From: Lachnospiraceae bacterium
Lineage (GTDB): Bacteria; Bacillota; Clostridia; Lachnospirales; Lachnospiraceae
Direction of reading: 5' to 3'
Length of the DNA stretch: 35,489 nucleotides
Assembly (NCBI GenBank): GCA_024698885.1
Contig: JAILQQ010000156.1
Span: 1-35,489 of the forward strand
Positions 16,901 to 24,087 of this stretch are shown piece by piece. The position numbers and the translations under genes are program-made. How positions within the stretch are numbered: position 1 is the stretch's first letter; each line of letters begins with the position of its first letter. The notes under the pieces were generated by a model. The model was not told the DNA's origin. It saw nothing but the letters and a program-made list of their open reading frames with translations, and did not search any database.

Positions 16901-17549
16901 CTATGAGTATTTCGCGAAGGAGAGACTGCTGCCGGAGAGCATTTTCCGGCACATGCTGAAAAACCACGATCAGGGCGAGGAGATTAATGACGCCTGCAAG
17001 CTGGCGCTGCTTAAGCATTTCGCGGAAGAGGATGCGTCGATGACCGTGCGGATCAGCGAGGTGCTGTCGGAATTCCTGATCGATTTTCTGCACCGGAATA
17101 TCTACTATAATTTCTTTAAGGCTTACAAGAGTATTCTGCCGGAGCTTTCCTCCTACGAGGATAAGACCGTCATCGAATACCGTACGGATCCTTCCCACAG
17201 AGTCTTCCTGCATTATCTGATCGCGGATAAACGGTCGGAGAACGAAAGATATCTGTCGGAGGAAATGAAATGTCTTTTCGGCGGTGTTTTCTCCAGAGAG
17301 TTCATTCTCTTCTTCGGGGATACGCTGCAGTATTATATCATGGAAGAGGTGGACGGAGAGGAAAAGCTGACCTTCAGCGACTCCGTGGAGGTATCCGAAA
17401 CGATCTCCGGGGACGATTCCTCCCGCTATCATATCCTGAATGATATGGTGGTGGCGCGGAATCTGCAGGATGAGGGGACGCTTGTCCACCTGATGACGGA
17501 ATACGCGAAAAAAGACTATTATACCGAAAAAGGCTTTACGATCATCTGA
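13911..17549 (+). CDS. Giant uncharacterised protein, DUF5717-like (beta domains plus alpha solenoid)
   Basis: A 1212-residue soluble protein with no signal peptide or membrane span. The first ~330 residues are beta-rich, with two immunoglobulin-like repeats (each with a surface strand, a Gly-rich turn and a closing FVFHIV or RVVIVAS strand), recalling ASH/MSP-type adaptor folds. From about 340 to 1080 it is almost wholly helical with TPR-like spacing (for example NPVSRLYQAQLLLMQDRTNEAKWILEHI), i.e. a long solenoid. The C-terminal ~100 residues form a smaller mixed domain. I recall this type as DUF5717 of Lachnospiraceae. The start is a TTG at 13911 behind GGGAGAAGGTGGG; upstream in-frame ATGs would place the N-terminus across the promoter. 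It heads a four-gene operon. Scaffold role is inference. Confidence 0.75.
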   Translation: MSDVVDRLINGFFEYETEKLVFSVPKIEENLKPNDVFEGSFTLTAQGGQPVNGSVYSSCMRLISLTPSFHAARFEVKYGFDSTGLEPGAVIKGDIQIVSDAGEYYIPFVFHIVRNSELHGNQEIKNLFHFSNSAQMNFRAAVHIFYSENFLSVFEGNDRVHYDKYRGFSTKRGDAQNVDLFLRAVRKKQAVEYKTDLSVYEFSNIVSDLKCTLAVKKSTWGYIDLRVSTDCSFIRLEKTGIIGEDFLGNIYNLSFLIAEEALHEGKNFGTILLSLPDGQEQLRVVIVASKRIGKDPKRIRRREMNALTHQLMRHYVAFRMKQIQKLVWIKESLKIVERMNALNDKNPVSRLYQAQLLLMQDRTNEAKWILEHIERDMRIKTRGDEIYSYFLYLAAMFNREEAFIDKITAQIREAYENHGKSFRLLWLLLYLDADLAKSPPKRLSAIKEQFEAGCISPLLYVEAYNCIVANPSLMTELSEFELSILHFALKNGKLDQEVMERVLMLSEKLKHAPALLIEVFRQAYQLEENTEIVRILCALLIKDNVTDEKYFEWYARGVEADLKITRLYEYYMFSVPFDHRIVIPKTVILYFSLSSDLSYERTAFLYANLIRHRGRQHELYESMLDKMRQFASEQIELENINRNLAMIYKHLMVVQMITPKLAGHFLRILFSYELAVSDPRFTRVVIIQAELKGEQSYPIEDGYAYPVIYSRNVTVFLEDAKGRRTLEESARLIRVLDDTLYLEEVRKYVTDLEGSQSEPSLQDLSGKTAKPRTKAGNAGFHLYICTVRNRYVYVDADNVDDCRQLVESEDIIDAYKADIRIGLMQYYYDNGEYAALDEYLLRIDAKKLRARDRVDYIDMLVRRGMYERAYETITIYGAEELPAKICVRICSQMIAAHDDIEDPMLVKFAYFAFLNGKYDLLTLQYLVQNFKGLTKELRNLWKAARRFEVECDTLVEELLIQMMYTGTMIGDKEELFEAYVKRGSGSRLELAFLSYEAYEYFAKERLLPESIFRHMLKNHDQGEEINDACKLALLKHFAEEDASMTVRISEVLSEFLIDFLHRNIYYNFFKAYKSILPELSSYEDKTVIEYRTDPSHRVFLHYLIADKRSENERYLSEEMKCLFGGVFSREFILFFGDTLQYYIMEEVDGEEKLTFSDSVEVSETISGDDSSRYHILNDMVVARNLQDEGTLVHLMTEYAKKDYYTEKGFTII

Positions 17550-17563
17550 AAGAGGAAACAACA

Positions 17564-18847
17564 TTGAACGAGGCACTGTATGTGGTGGGCTTTGATCTGA
17601 ATGATTCGATCTCACAGATCAGCTACGTGGAATTAAATGAAAATACGCCAAAGACCTTAGCAAAGGACGGGGAGGAGCAGAAGCTCGGCATTCCGACCGT
17701 GCTGTGCAAGCGTAATGGCGTAGGACAGTGGTATTACGGAAACGAAGCTGTGAATATAGCCGGGCGGGGGGACGGTACCATTGTGACAAAGCTTTTGGGC
17801 GTTGCCAGGGCGGGCGGAAAATACGAGATCGAGGGAGAGGCTTATGATGCCGCGGATCTTCTGGTGCTTTTTGTCAGAAGAACCCTGACAGAGCTTTCGG
17901 GACTGACCTCCCCGGAGCAGGTGGCGTCTCTCGTATTTACCGTGGACGAGCTCGATAAGACGACGCTGAAGCTGTTACAGAAGATCGTGGAGACGATCCC
18001 GGTGGCGGAAGAAAGGATCCACTTCCAGACCTATGCCGAAAGCTCCTACTATTATATCCTGCACCAGCCGCAGGAGCTCTGGGAAAGAGACGTTGTGATA
18101 TTTGACTACAGCGGAAAGGGGCTGCACGGCTTTCAGTTCTGGGTGAACCGGAGGACTACGCCGAATGTCGGCTTCGTGGATGAATTTGAGATCGAAAATG
18201 TCAGGATGCCCGATATTATGCTGGGCGATCATCCCTCGCCGGAGCAGTACGCGGATTTTGACGAGGATATCCTGGTCAAGATGCATGAGCATTTTAACGG
18301 AAAATCCATCGGAACGGTATATCTTTTGGGCAACGGCTTTGAAGAGGACTGGTGCGTCAAGACCATCCGGTATCTCTGTATGGGAAGAAGAGTCTTTCAG
18401 GGGCGGAATCTCTATTCCAAGGGCGCCTGCTTTTTCGCCAGGGACAAGATCGTGCCGTCCAAGCTGATCGAGGATTATATCTTCCTTGGCAGGGATAAGC
18501 TGAAATTCAACCTCGGCATGTATATGCGGTATATGGGAAAAGAGGAATACATCGCCATCGCGGACGGCGGAGAAAACTGGTTTGACTGCGATACAACGAT
18601 CGATATGCTGCTTGACGGCACCAAAGAGATCCGGCTTCTGATCACGCCGCTTGACGGAAAGGATCCGGCGGAACTCGTGATCGAGCTGGAGGGACTGCCT
18701 GAACGACCGAATAAGGCTTCCCGGATCCGTCTGACGGTAACCTTCCTTTCGGAAACCTCGTTAACCGCCACGGCGATCGATCTGGGCTTCGGAGAGATAT
18801 TCCCCTCGAGCGGTCTGAAATGGGAAAAAAGTCTGAAAATAGGGTAA
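17564..18847 (+). CDS. Hsp70/actin-fold protein, DUF5716-like
   Basis: 427 residues. The order of motifs is that of the Hsp70/actin ATPase fold: a phosphate-1-like VGFDLNDS (8-15, where Hsp70 has DLGTT), a phosphate-2-like VIFDYSGKG (D181), an adenosine-type LLGNGFEED (254-262) and the NLYSKGACFFA helix that in Hsp70 closes the nucleotide cleft. The last ~100 residues are a beta-sandwich (IRLLITPLDG…VTFLSET…FGEIF) in the position of the Hsp70 substrate-binding domain. The changed phosphate-1 loop leaves ATPase activity uncertain. I recall this family as DUF5716. The start is TTG, behind AAAGAGGA, 15 bases after the preceding stop, with no usable ATG nearby. Binding of nucleotide and of the partner proteins is inferred. 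Confidence 0.75.
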   Translation: MNEALYVVGFDLNDSISQISYVELNENTPKTLAKDGEEQKLGIPTVLCKRNGVGQWYYGNEAVNIAGRGDGTIVTKLLGVARAGGKYEIEGEAYDAADLLVLFVRRTLTELSGLTSPEQVASLVFTVDELDKTTLKLLQKIVETIPVAEERIHFQTYAESSYYYILHQPQELWERDVVIFDYSGKGLHGFQFWVNRRTTPNVGFVDEFEIENVRMPDIMLGDHPSPEQYADFDEDILVKMHEHFNGKSIGTVYLLGNGFEEDWCVKTIRYLCMGRRVFQGRNLYSKGACFFARDKIVPSKLIEDYIFLGRDKLKFNLGMYMRYMGKEEYIAIADGGENWFDCDTTIDMLLDGTKEIRLLITPLDGKDPAELVIELEGLPERPNKASRIRLTVTFLSETSLTATAIDLGFGEIFPSSGLKWEKSLKIG

Positions 18848-18851
18848 GGTT

Positions 18852-19688
18852 ATGTCGGATCTGATCTTATGTCACAGCGCGTTAGCGGAAAATCCATATT
18901 ATTTTGTCACCCTCGGTGTGAAGATCTACTCGATCGAGGAGCTTTGCTTTGTGTTAAAGGAAAAAGCGGGGCTTTTAGACGAGGATGTGAAGGATGAGGG
19001 ACTGTGCGATTTCCTGATCGGAGAAGCGGGCATGCCGAGGCTCGGGGAGCGTTTGAAGGAAATGCTCAGAGAGGGCTGCAGCGTCGGCGAATTCGTGACA
19101 ACGATCTTTGAGGCCTCCTGCTATCTGAATGAGGAGGAATTGCAGGAGCTGACAAAGACCCTTGTCGATAATGCCGGTCTTGACCGCAACAGAAAGCATA
19201 AGCTCCGGGGGGACGGTATGCTGCGCAGCGGGAAATACGCCCAGGCACTGGATGAATACCGGTTTGTCCTGGGGATCATGGACAGATCCGTGGATCGCGA
19301 GCTTTACGCGGCTGTCCTGCATAACATGGGGACCGCTTATGCCAGAATGTTTCTGTTAAAAGAGGCCTCGGAATGCTTCTACGATTCCTATGAGATATCG
19401 GGTGAGAAGGAAAGCGTGCTGCAGTTTCTGCTCGCGTCCCACGCGATAAACAGTGCGGAACAGTATGACAGGCTTTTAAAGCGGTACGGCTTTAATGAGG
19501 AGCTTAAGCAGGAGGCGGAAAGGCGCTTTGCGCTCCTGAGAGAGCCGGATGAGGACTCGCCGCAGAAGGAGACCCTTGACAGGATCGGCGAATTAAAGGA
19601 ATCCGGTCAGGTGGCCGCCTTTTACCGGATGCTTGAGGATACCATCGACGAGTGGAAGGATGCGTACCGCGCCAGTATGGGAGCATAG
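18852..19688 (+). CDS. Uncharacterised TPR-like helical protein of the cluster
   Basis: 278 residues, soluble and almost entirely helical. The N-terminus (YYFVTLGVKIYSIEELCFVL) is a distinctive conserved-looking segment, followed by acidic helices and then tetratricopeptide-like repeats at about 115-200 (SGKYAQALDEYRFVL; LHNMGTAYARMFLLKEASECFYDSYEI). The last 60 residues hold a charged helix rich in Glu and Lys. It starts four bases after the Hsp70-like gene's stop, with GGGTAAGGTT as ribosome site, and two bases separate it from the next gene, so translation is coupled. TPR domains bind partner proteins, and here the obvious candidates are the neighbouring gene products. Function unknown. 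Confidence 0.75.
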   Translation: MSDLILCHSALAENPYYFVTLGVKIYSIEELCFVLKEKAGLLDEDVKDEGLCDFLIGEAGMPRLGERLKEMLREGCSVGEFVTTIFEASCYLNEEELQELTKTLVDNAGLDRNRKHKLRGDGMLRSGKYAQALDEYRFVLGIMDRSVDRELYAAVLHNMGTAYARMFLLKEASECFYDSYEISGEKESVLQFLLASHAINSAEQYDRLLKRYGFNEELKQEAERRFALLREPDEDSPQKETLDRIGELKESGQVAAFYRMLEDTIDEWKDAYRASMGA

Positions 19689-19690
19689 AG

Positions 19691-20911
19691 ATGAAGCTGT
19701 TTGACTGGATCAAAAAGACCATCGGCTTCGAGGATGAAGACGATGATGATTTTTTCCTGAGCGAACTGAAGGTCGGCGAGGAATCCGAATCGATCACGGA
19801 TGTGCTGAATTCCGCCACCATACGGCGGGAGAACCTGAATGTGGCGGATTACCGGGAAAGAGAGCGCTTTGTCCGGGATCACTGTGAGCAGATGACACAG
19901 TCCTCGCAGGACGTGGAGGAGCAGAAGGCCGAATACTATGTGGTGCTTGAACACCTGACGGATATCGAGACCCTTGCCGCGCTTTCCCACCGTGAAATGA
20001 AATCCCTGCAGGCAAAGGCGGGGAAGATCATTGCGATCGAGGAATCGGAGAAGAACTACAAGCGCCCGGTCAGCAAAATATCCGAAACGCAGTACCGGGA
20101 AATGGCGCGCCTCGAACGGGAGGGGACCCTGCCGGGCGCCCTGGACCAGCTGACGGAAAGCGAAGAACGTCAGATGAAGATCAAGCGGGACATGAACCTT
20201 CTGGAAGGAGAGAAGGGGGCACTGGCCTATCAGCGGAAAAAGGAAAGAGGCCGGGCCGTTAACGCGAAGGCGCTGTGCCTGCTTCTGATCGTGGGGAGCC
20301 TTTTGATCCTCGCGCTTTTACTCTTTGTCAGCAACAGCCTGAAGATGGATGTCAGAATGGGGATCTTTATTATCGTCGGTATCCTGGCGCTTGGGCTGAC
20401 GGCGGTTTTCGTCAATTTCACCGGGGCGCAGTCAGAGCAGGTAAGGCTTGAGAAAAAGCTGAACCGCGCGATCACGCTGCAGAATAAGGCAAAGTTAAAA
20501 TATGTCAACGCGACGAATCTGATCGATTATTATTATTCCAAATATCATGTCAACAGCTCCTATGAGCTCCGCTATATGTGGGATAAATATCTGGAGGAAA
20601 AGAAGGCCAGGAACCATTCGGAGGATGTGGCAAGGCAGATCGACGAAGCCAGACAGGCGCTGACGGGAGCCCTGAAATCGCAGCATATCAAGGATCCGTC
20701 TGTCTTTGTCTATCAGCCCGGCATCCTTGTGAACGAAGAGGAGATGACGGAGCTTCGGCACAGCCTGATCATCCAGAGACAACGCCTGAAAAAGGGCATG
20801 GATTTCAATGCCTATCATCTGGAGCAGTCAAAGAAGGAGATCGAAAAGCTGGTGGCGGATTTCCCGCAGTACGCCAGAGAGATCCTCGGTATCGTGAGCC
20901 AGTACGAATAA
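19691..20911 (+). CDS. Uncharacterised membrane coiled-coil protein of the cluster
   Basis: 406 residues. The N-terminus carries an acidic run (FEDEDDDDFF), followed by a long helical, Glu/Lys/Arg-rich region likely to be coiled coil (about 50-190). Two adjacent membrane helices (about 193-215 and 222-242, separated by SLKMDVR) form a hairpin, and a second coiled-coil region (about 250-406) follows. Both long arms therefore lie on the same side, presumably the cytoplasm. ATG 19691 is preceded by GGGAGCATAGAG and lies two bases after the previous stop; a farther upstream in-frame ATG overlaps that gene and was rejected. As the only membrane protein in the cluster it is the likely anchor for the other three. 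No known family assigned. Confidence 0.75.
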   Translation: MKLFDWIKKTIGFEDEDDDDFFLSELKVGEESESITDVLNSATIRRENLNVADYRERERFVRDHCEQMTQSSQDVEEQKAEYYVVLEHLTDIETLAALSHREMKSLQAKAGKIIAIEESEKNYKRPVSKISETQYREMARLEREGTLPGALDQLTESEERQMKIKRDMNLLEGEKGALAYQRKKERGRAVNAKALCLLLIVGSLLILALLLFVSNSLKMDVRMGIFIIVGILALGLTAVFVNFTGAQSEQVRLEKKLNRAITLQNKAKLKYVNATNLIDYYYSKYHVNSSYELRYMWDKYLEEKKARNHSEDVARQIDEARQALTGALKSQHIKDPSVFVYQPGILVNEEEMTELRHSLIIQRQRLKKGMDFNAYHLEQSKKEIEKLVADFPQYAREILGIVSQYE

Positions 20912-20919
20912 GGGCGCAA

Positions 20920-20948
20920 TTGACTTATCCCCGGAAACATGGTAGTAT
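20920..20948 (+). promoter_or_regulatory. Candidate promoter for the ABC transporter/pur genes
   Basis: TTGACT (20920-20925) and TAGTAT (20943-20948) with a 17-base spacer; TATAAC three bases further on is an alternative -10 with a 20-base spacer. It lies in the 86-base gap after the cluster and about 50 bases before the lipoprotein start. Confidence 0.45.
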
Positions 20949-20997
20949 AACGGGTGGTTTTCGGTTTTATAGGTTTATCGTAAAAGAGGAGGAAAGC

Positions 20998-21858
20998 ATG
21001 AAAAAGAGGATTGTAAGTTTGATCAGTGCTGCCATGCTGCTTGGCATGACCGTTCTTTGCGGATGCGCTGTGCCTGTAGCACAGGCCCCTGCGGCAGGGA
21101 ATGCCGAAAGCGCGCAGACAGAGGAGGCGGCGCCTTCTGCGGGAACCGCGGATGACGGTGTATTTGTGGTAGGTTTTGACGCCAGCTTCCCGCCCTACGG
21201 ATACCAGGATGACAATGGCGAGTATGTGGGCTTTGACCTGGATCTGGCGACAGAGGTGGCAAAACGCCAGGGCTGGGAGATCAAGTATCAGCCTATCGAC
21301 TGGGATTCCAAGGATATGGAGCTCTCAAGCGGCACCATTGACTGTATCTGGAATGGTTTCACGATGAGCGAGGAGCGGCTTGACAAGTACGAGTGGTCTG
21401 AACCCTATGTGGATAACAGCCAGGTTTTCGTCGTGGCAACGGATGCGGGGATCAATTCCCAGGCCGATCTGGCAGGAAAGATCGTAACGGTCCAGACGGA
21501 CTCTTCGGCGCTTGAAGCGCTGGAGTCAGACGACTGCAAGGAGCTGACGGATTCCTTCGCGGATCTGGTGGTGGTTCCCGATTACAATACAGCGTTCTTA
21601 AATCTGGAATCCGGCGCGGTAGAAGCGGTGGCTATGGATATCGGCGTGGCAAATTATCAGATCGCCTCCCGCGGGGACGGCTATATGATCCTGCCGGATG
21701 AGCTGGTCTCCGAGCAGTACGGTGTGGGCTTCTTAAAGGGGAACACGGCGCTGCGGGATACGGTTCAGAAGACGCTTGATGAGATGGCAGAGGACGGCAC
21801 CTTTATGGAGATCGCCGAGAAGTGGGAGCTTCAGGACGCCGTGATCCTCGGGAAATAA
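20998..21858 (+). CDS. Amino-acid ABC transporter substrate-binding lipoprotein
   Basis: 286 residues. A signal peptide ends in the lipobox VLCGC with the lipidated Cys at 23, then a short Ala/Glu linker and a type-3 solute-binding domain of the polar amino-acid family. Seen are VVGFDASFPPYGYQDD, YVGFDLDLATEVAKRQGW, DCIWNGFTMSEERL and GVGFLKGNTALRD. It delivers its ligand from outside the cell to the permease encoded next. ATG 20998 sits behind AAGAGGAGGAAAG; the 26 codons upstream are not part of the signal peptide. Ligand (Gln, Arg, cystine or other) cannot be told from sequence. Confidence 0.92.
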   Translation: MKKRIVSLISAAMLLGMTVLCGCAVPVAQAPAAGNAESAQTEEAAPSAGTADDGVFVVGFDASFPPYGYQDDNGEYVGFDLDLATEVAKRQGWEIKYQPIDWDSKDMELSSGTIDCIWNGFTMSEERLDKYEWSEPYVDNSQVFVVATDAGINSQADLAGKIVTVQTDSSALEALESDDCKELTDSFADLVVVPDYNTAFLNLESGAVEAVAMDIGVANYQIASRGDGYMILPDELVSEQYGVGFLKGNTALRDTVQKTLDEMAEDGTFMEIAEKWELQDAVILGK

Positions 21859-21889
21859 AACAGGTTTTTCCAGAAACAGGAGATAGAGA

Positions 21890-22540
21890 ATGAGTGTCGG
21901 TAAAATTATTCTGCAGCTGCTGGACGGTTCGTTAGTAAGCATAGTGATCTTTTTGCTGACACTCCTTTTTTCTCTGCCTTTAGGGCTTTTAGTGGCGCTT
22001 GGGCGGCTTTCGAAAGACCGGATCCTTCGTTCGCTGATCAAGGTCTATATATCGATCATGCGGGGGACGCCGTTAATGCTGCAGCTTATGGTGGTATTTT
22101 TCGGGCCCTATTATTTATTTGGCATTAAGATCAAAACCTCGTACCGGTTCGCGGCCGTGATCATCGGCTTTGTTCTGAACTATGCCGCTTATTTCGCGGA
22201 GATCTACCGGGGCGGCATCGAAGCGGTACCAAAGGGCCAGTACGAGGCAGCCAGGCTCCTCGGCTATACGCCGGCCCAGACCTTTTTACGGATCATTCTG
22301 CCGCAGGTCATCAAGACGATCCTGCCCTCCGTGACAAACGAGGTGATCACGTTAGTCAAGGACACCTCCCTTGCCTTTGTGATCGCGGTTTCCGAAATGT
22401 TTACCGCGGCCAAGGCGATCGCGGCAGCGCAGACTACCATGATGCCTTTTATCATTGCGGGGATCTTTTACTATGTATTTAACGCGGTGGTGGCATTTGC
22501 CATGGCCCGTATTGAAAAAGCGATGGACTATTATGAGTGA
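21890..22540 (+). CDS. Amino-acid ABC transporter permease
   Basis: 216 residues with about five membrane helices, the size usual for His/Glu/Gln/Arg transporter permeases. Seen is the EAA loop that docks the ATPase, [20 protein letters not shown], preceded by the typical [32 protein letters not shown] near residue 60 is the hallmark segment of the family. A single permease gene suggests a homodimeric channel. The ATG is preceded by CAGGAGATAGAGA, 31 bases after the binding-protein gene, and its end overlaps the start of the ATPase gene by eight bases, so expression is coupled. Confidence 0.93.
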   Translation: MSVGKIILQLLDGSLVSIVIFLLTLLFSLPLGLLVALGRLSKDRILRSLIKVYISIMRGTPLMLQLMVVFFGPYYLFGIKIKTSYRFAAVIIGFVLNYAAYFAEIYRGGIEAVPKGQYEAARLLGYTPAQTFLRIILPQVIKTILPSVTNEVITLVKDTSLAFVIAVSEMFTAAKAIAAAQTTMMPFIIAGIFYYVFNAVVAFAMARIEKAMDYYE

Positions 22541-23300
22541 CTGCCTGGTAGAAATCAAAAACCTGAAGAAGAGCTTTGGCGATCTGACTGTTTTAAAGGA
22601 CGTTTCTCTTTCTGTGGAGAAGGGCGAGGTGGTATCGGTCATCGGACCCTCCGGCTCCGGAAAATCGACGCTTCTTCGCTGCGCAACGCTGCTTGAGACG
22701 ATGGACAGCGGAGAGCTCAGCTATATGGGAGAAAAAGCCTGCTATACCGATGCCCAGGGGCGGTGCGTCTACGCTTCCAAAGAGGAGCTTAAGCATATCA
22801 GAAAAAAGTTCGGGCTGGTCTTTCAGAATTTTAACCTTTTTCCGCATTTTTCGGTTTTAAAAAATGTGACGGATGCGGCGATCGTTGCCCATGGCGTGCC
22901 AAAGGAGGAGGCTTTCGCAAACGCAAGGAGACTTTTGACGCAGTTTGGGCTGGAGGGGAAGGAGGACAGCTATCCCTGCCAGCTGTCCGGCGGACAGCAG
23001 CAGCGGGTATCGATTGTCAGGGCTCTTGCGTTAAATCCCCAGGTGATCTATTTTGATGAACCGACTTCCGCCCTTGACCCCGAGTTGACAGGAGAGGTGC
23101 TCAGGGTGATTAAGAGCCTGGCCGAAGCGCATATGACCATGATCATCGTGACGCATGAAATGAGCTTTGCCAAAGAGGTGTCCGACCGGGTGATCTTTAT
23201 GGAAAACGGCCTGATCCAGATGCAGGGAACGCCGGAGCAGGTATTTACCTCGGAGAACGAACGGGTAAAGAGCTTTATCGGAAAGCTCGGTAATATATAA
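22533..23300 (+). CDS. Amino-acid ABC transporter ATP-binding protein
   Basis: 255 residues. Walker [10 protein letters not shown] (38-46), Q-loop [15 protein letters not shown], signature LSGGQQQRV, Walker [16 protein letters not shown] and the switch histidine in IIVTHEM are all intact, so it should power uptake together with the upstream permease and lipoprotein. The ATG at 22533 lies inside the end of the permease gene (ATGAGTGA arrangement); a longer in-frame start within the permease gene was rejected. purC begins 16 bases after its stop, without a visible terminator, so transporter and purine genes may be on one transcript. Confidence 0.94.
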   Translation: MSDCLVEIKNLKKSFGDLTVLKDVSLSVEKGEVVSVIGPSGSGKSTLLRCATLLETMDSGELSYMGEKACYTDAQGRCVYASKEELKHIRKKFGLVFQNFNLFPHFSVLKNVTDAAIVAHGVPKEEAFANARRLLTQFGLEGKEDSYPCQLSGGQQQRVSIVRALALNPQVIYFDEPTSALDPELTGEVLRVIKSLAEAHMTMIIVTHEMSFAKEVSDRVIFMENGLIQMQGTPEQVFTSENERVKSFIGKLGNI

Positions 23301-23316
23301 GGAGCAGATCATAACC

Positions 23317-24024
23317 ATGGAAAAAAGAGAACAGCTGTATGAGGGGAAGGCCAAAAAGGTCTTCGCAACGGACGATCCCGATATCGTGATCGTGGATTAC
23401 AAGGATGACGCGACCGCGTTTAACGGGGAAAAGAAGGGGACGATCGTCGGCAAGGGCGTCGTGAACAACCGCATGACGAACCATGTTTTCAGGCTGCTGG
23501 AAAAGGAAGGCGTACCGACCCATTATATCGAGGAGCTGTCCGACCGGGAAACAGCTGTCAAAAAGGTTCAGATCGTGCCGCTTGAGGTGATCATCCGCAA
23601 TATTGCCGCGGGCAGCTTCTCAAAGCGTCTGGGCGTTCCGGAGGGGAAAAAATTCCGGCAGCCAACGATCGAATTCAGCTATAAAAATGATGAACTGGGA
23701 GATCCCCTGATCAACAGCTATTTTGCGTTAGCGTTAGAGTTAGCCACGGAAGAGGAGATCGAGACGATCAAACGCTATGCCTTTCGGGTGAATGAGGTGC
23801 TGAAAGCCTATTTCCTGCAGGCAGACATAGAACTGGTCGACTTCAAGATAGAATTCGGGCGATTTAAGGGACAGATCATTCTGGCAGATGAGATATCCCC
23901 CGATACCTGCCGCCTCTGGGACGTTCATACCCATGAAAAGCTGGATAAGGACCGTTTCCGCAGAGACCTCGGAAACGTGGAGGAGGCCTATCAGGAGGTA
24001 TTTAAGAGGCTCGGACTGGATTAA
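23317..24024 (+). CDS. purC: Phosphoribosylaminoimidazole-succinocarboxamide synthase
   Basis: Joins aspartate to CAIR with ATP to make SAICAR in purine synthesis. 235 residues, the standard bacterial length. Seen are [28 protein letters not shown], the segment [26 protein letters not shown] and the nucleotide/product site [18 protein letters not shown] lies about 11 bases before the ATG. purB, which acts on the product of this enzyme, follows after a 63-base gap that holds a copy of the A-type hairpin repeat. Confidence 0.96.
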   Translation: MEKREQLYEGKAKKVFATDDPDIVIVDYKDDATAFNGEKKGTIVGKGVVNNRMTNHVFRLLEKEGVPTHYIEELSDRETAVKKVQIVPLEVIIRNIAAGSFSKRLGVPEGKKFRQPTIEFSYKNDELGDPLINSYFALALELATEEEIETIKRYAFRVNEVLKAYFLQADIELVDFKIEFGRFKGQIILADEISPDTCRLWDVHTHEKLDKDRFRRDLGNVEEAYQEVFKRLGLD

Positions 24025-24046
24025 AGAGGTGACAGTTCCTAAAAAG

Positions 24047-24074
24047 GCGCACGATTTGCAGAACAAATCGGCGC
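24047..24074 (+). repeat. Module A hairpin in front of purB
   Basis: GCGC, a bulged A, then CGATTTG pairs with CAAATCG-GCGC (24064-24074) around the loop CAGAA. This is the same 12-bp bulged stem as the A module in the array at 33.2-33.4 kb. The hairpin ends 13 bases before the purB ATG, and the bases after it (GGGGAG) form the ribosome binding site, so the stem could affect purB translation. Confidence 0.7.
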
Positions 24075-24087
24075 GGGGAGATGAAGT

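Noticed and set aside
16650-17615. 321-codon minus-strand frame over the end of the giant cluster gene
   Set aside because: Antisense to a long coherent helical protein and without start signals; treated as a shadow.
20912-20997. Purine or amino-acid riboswitch before the ABC/pur operon
   Set aside because: The gap is only 86 bases, mostly promoter, with too little room after the start site for a known aptamer.
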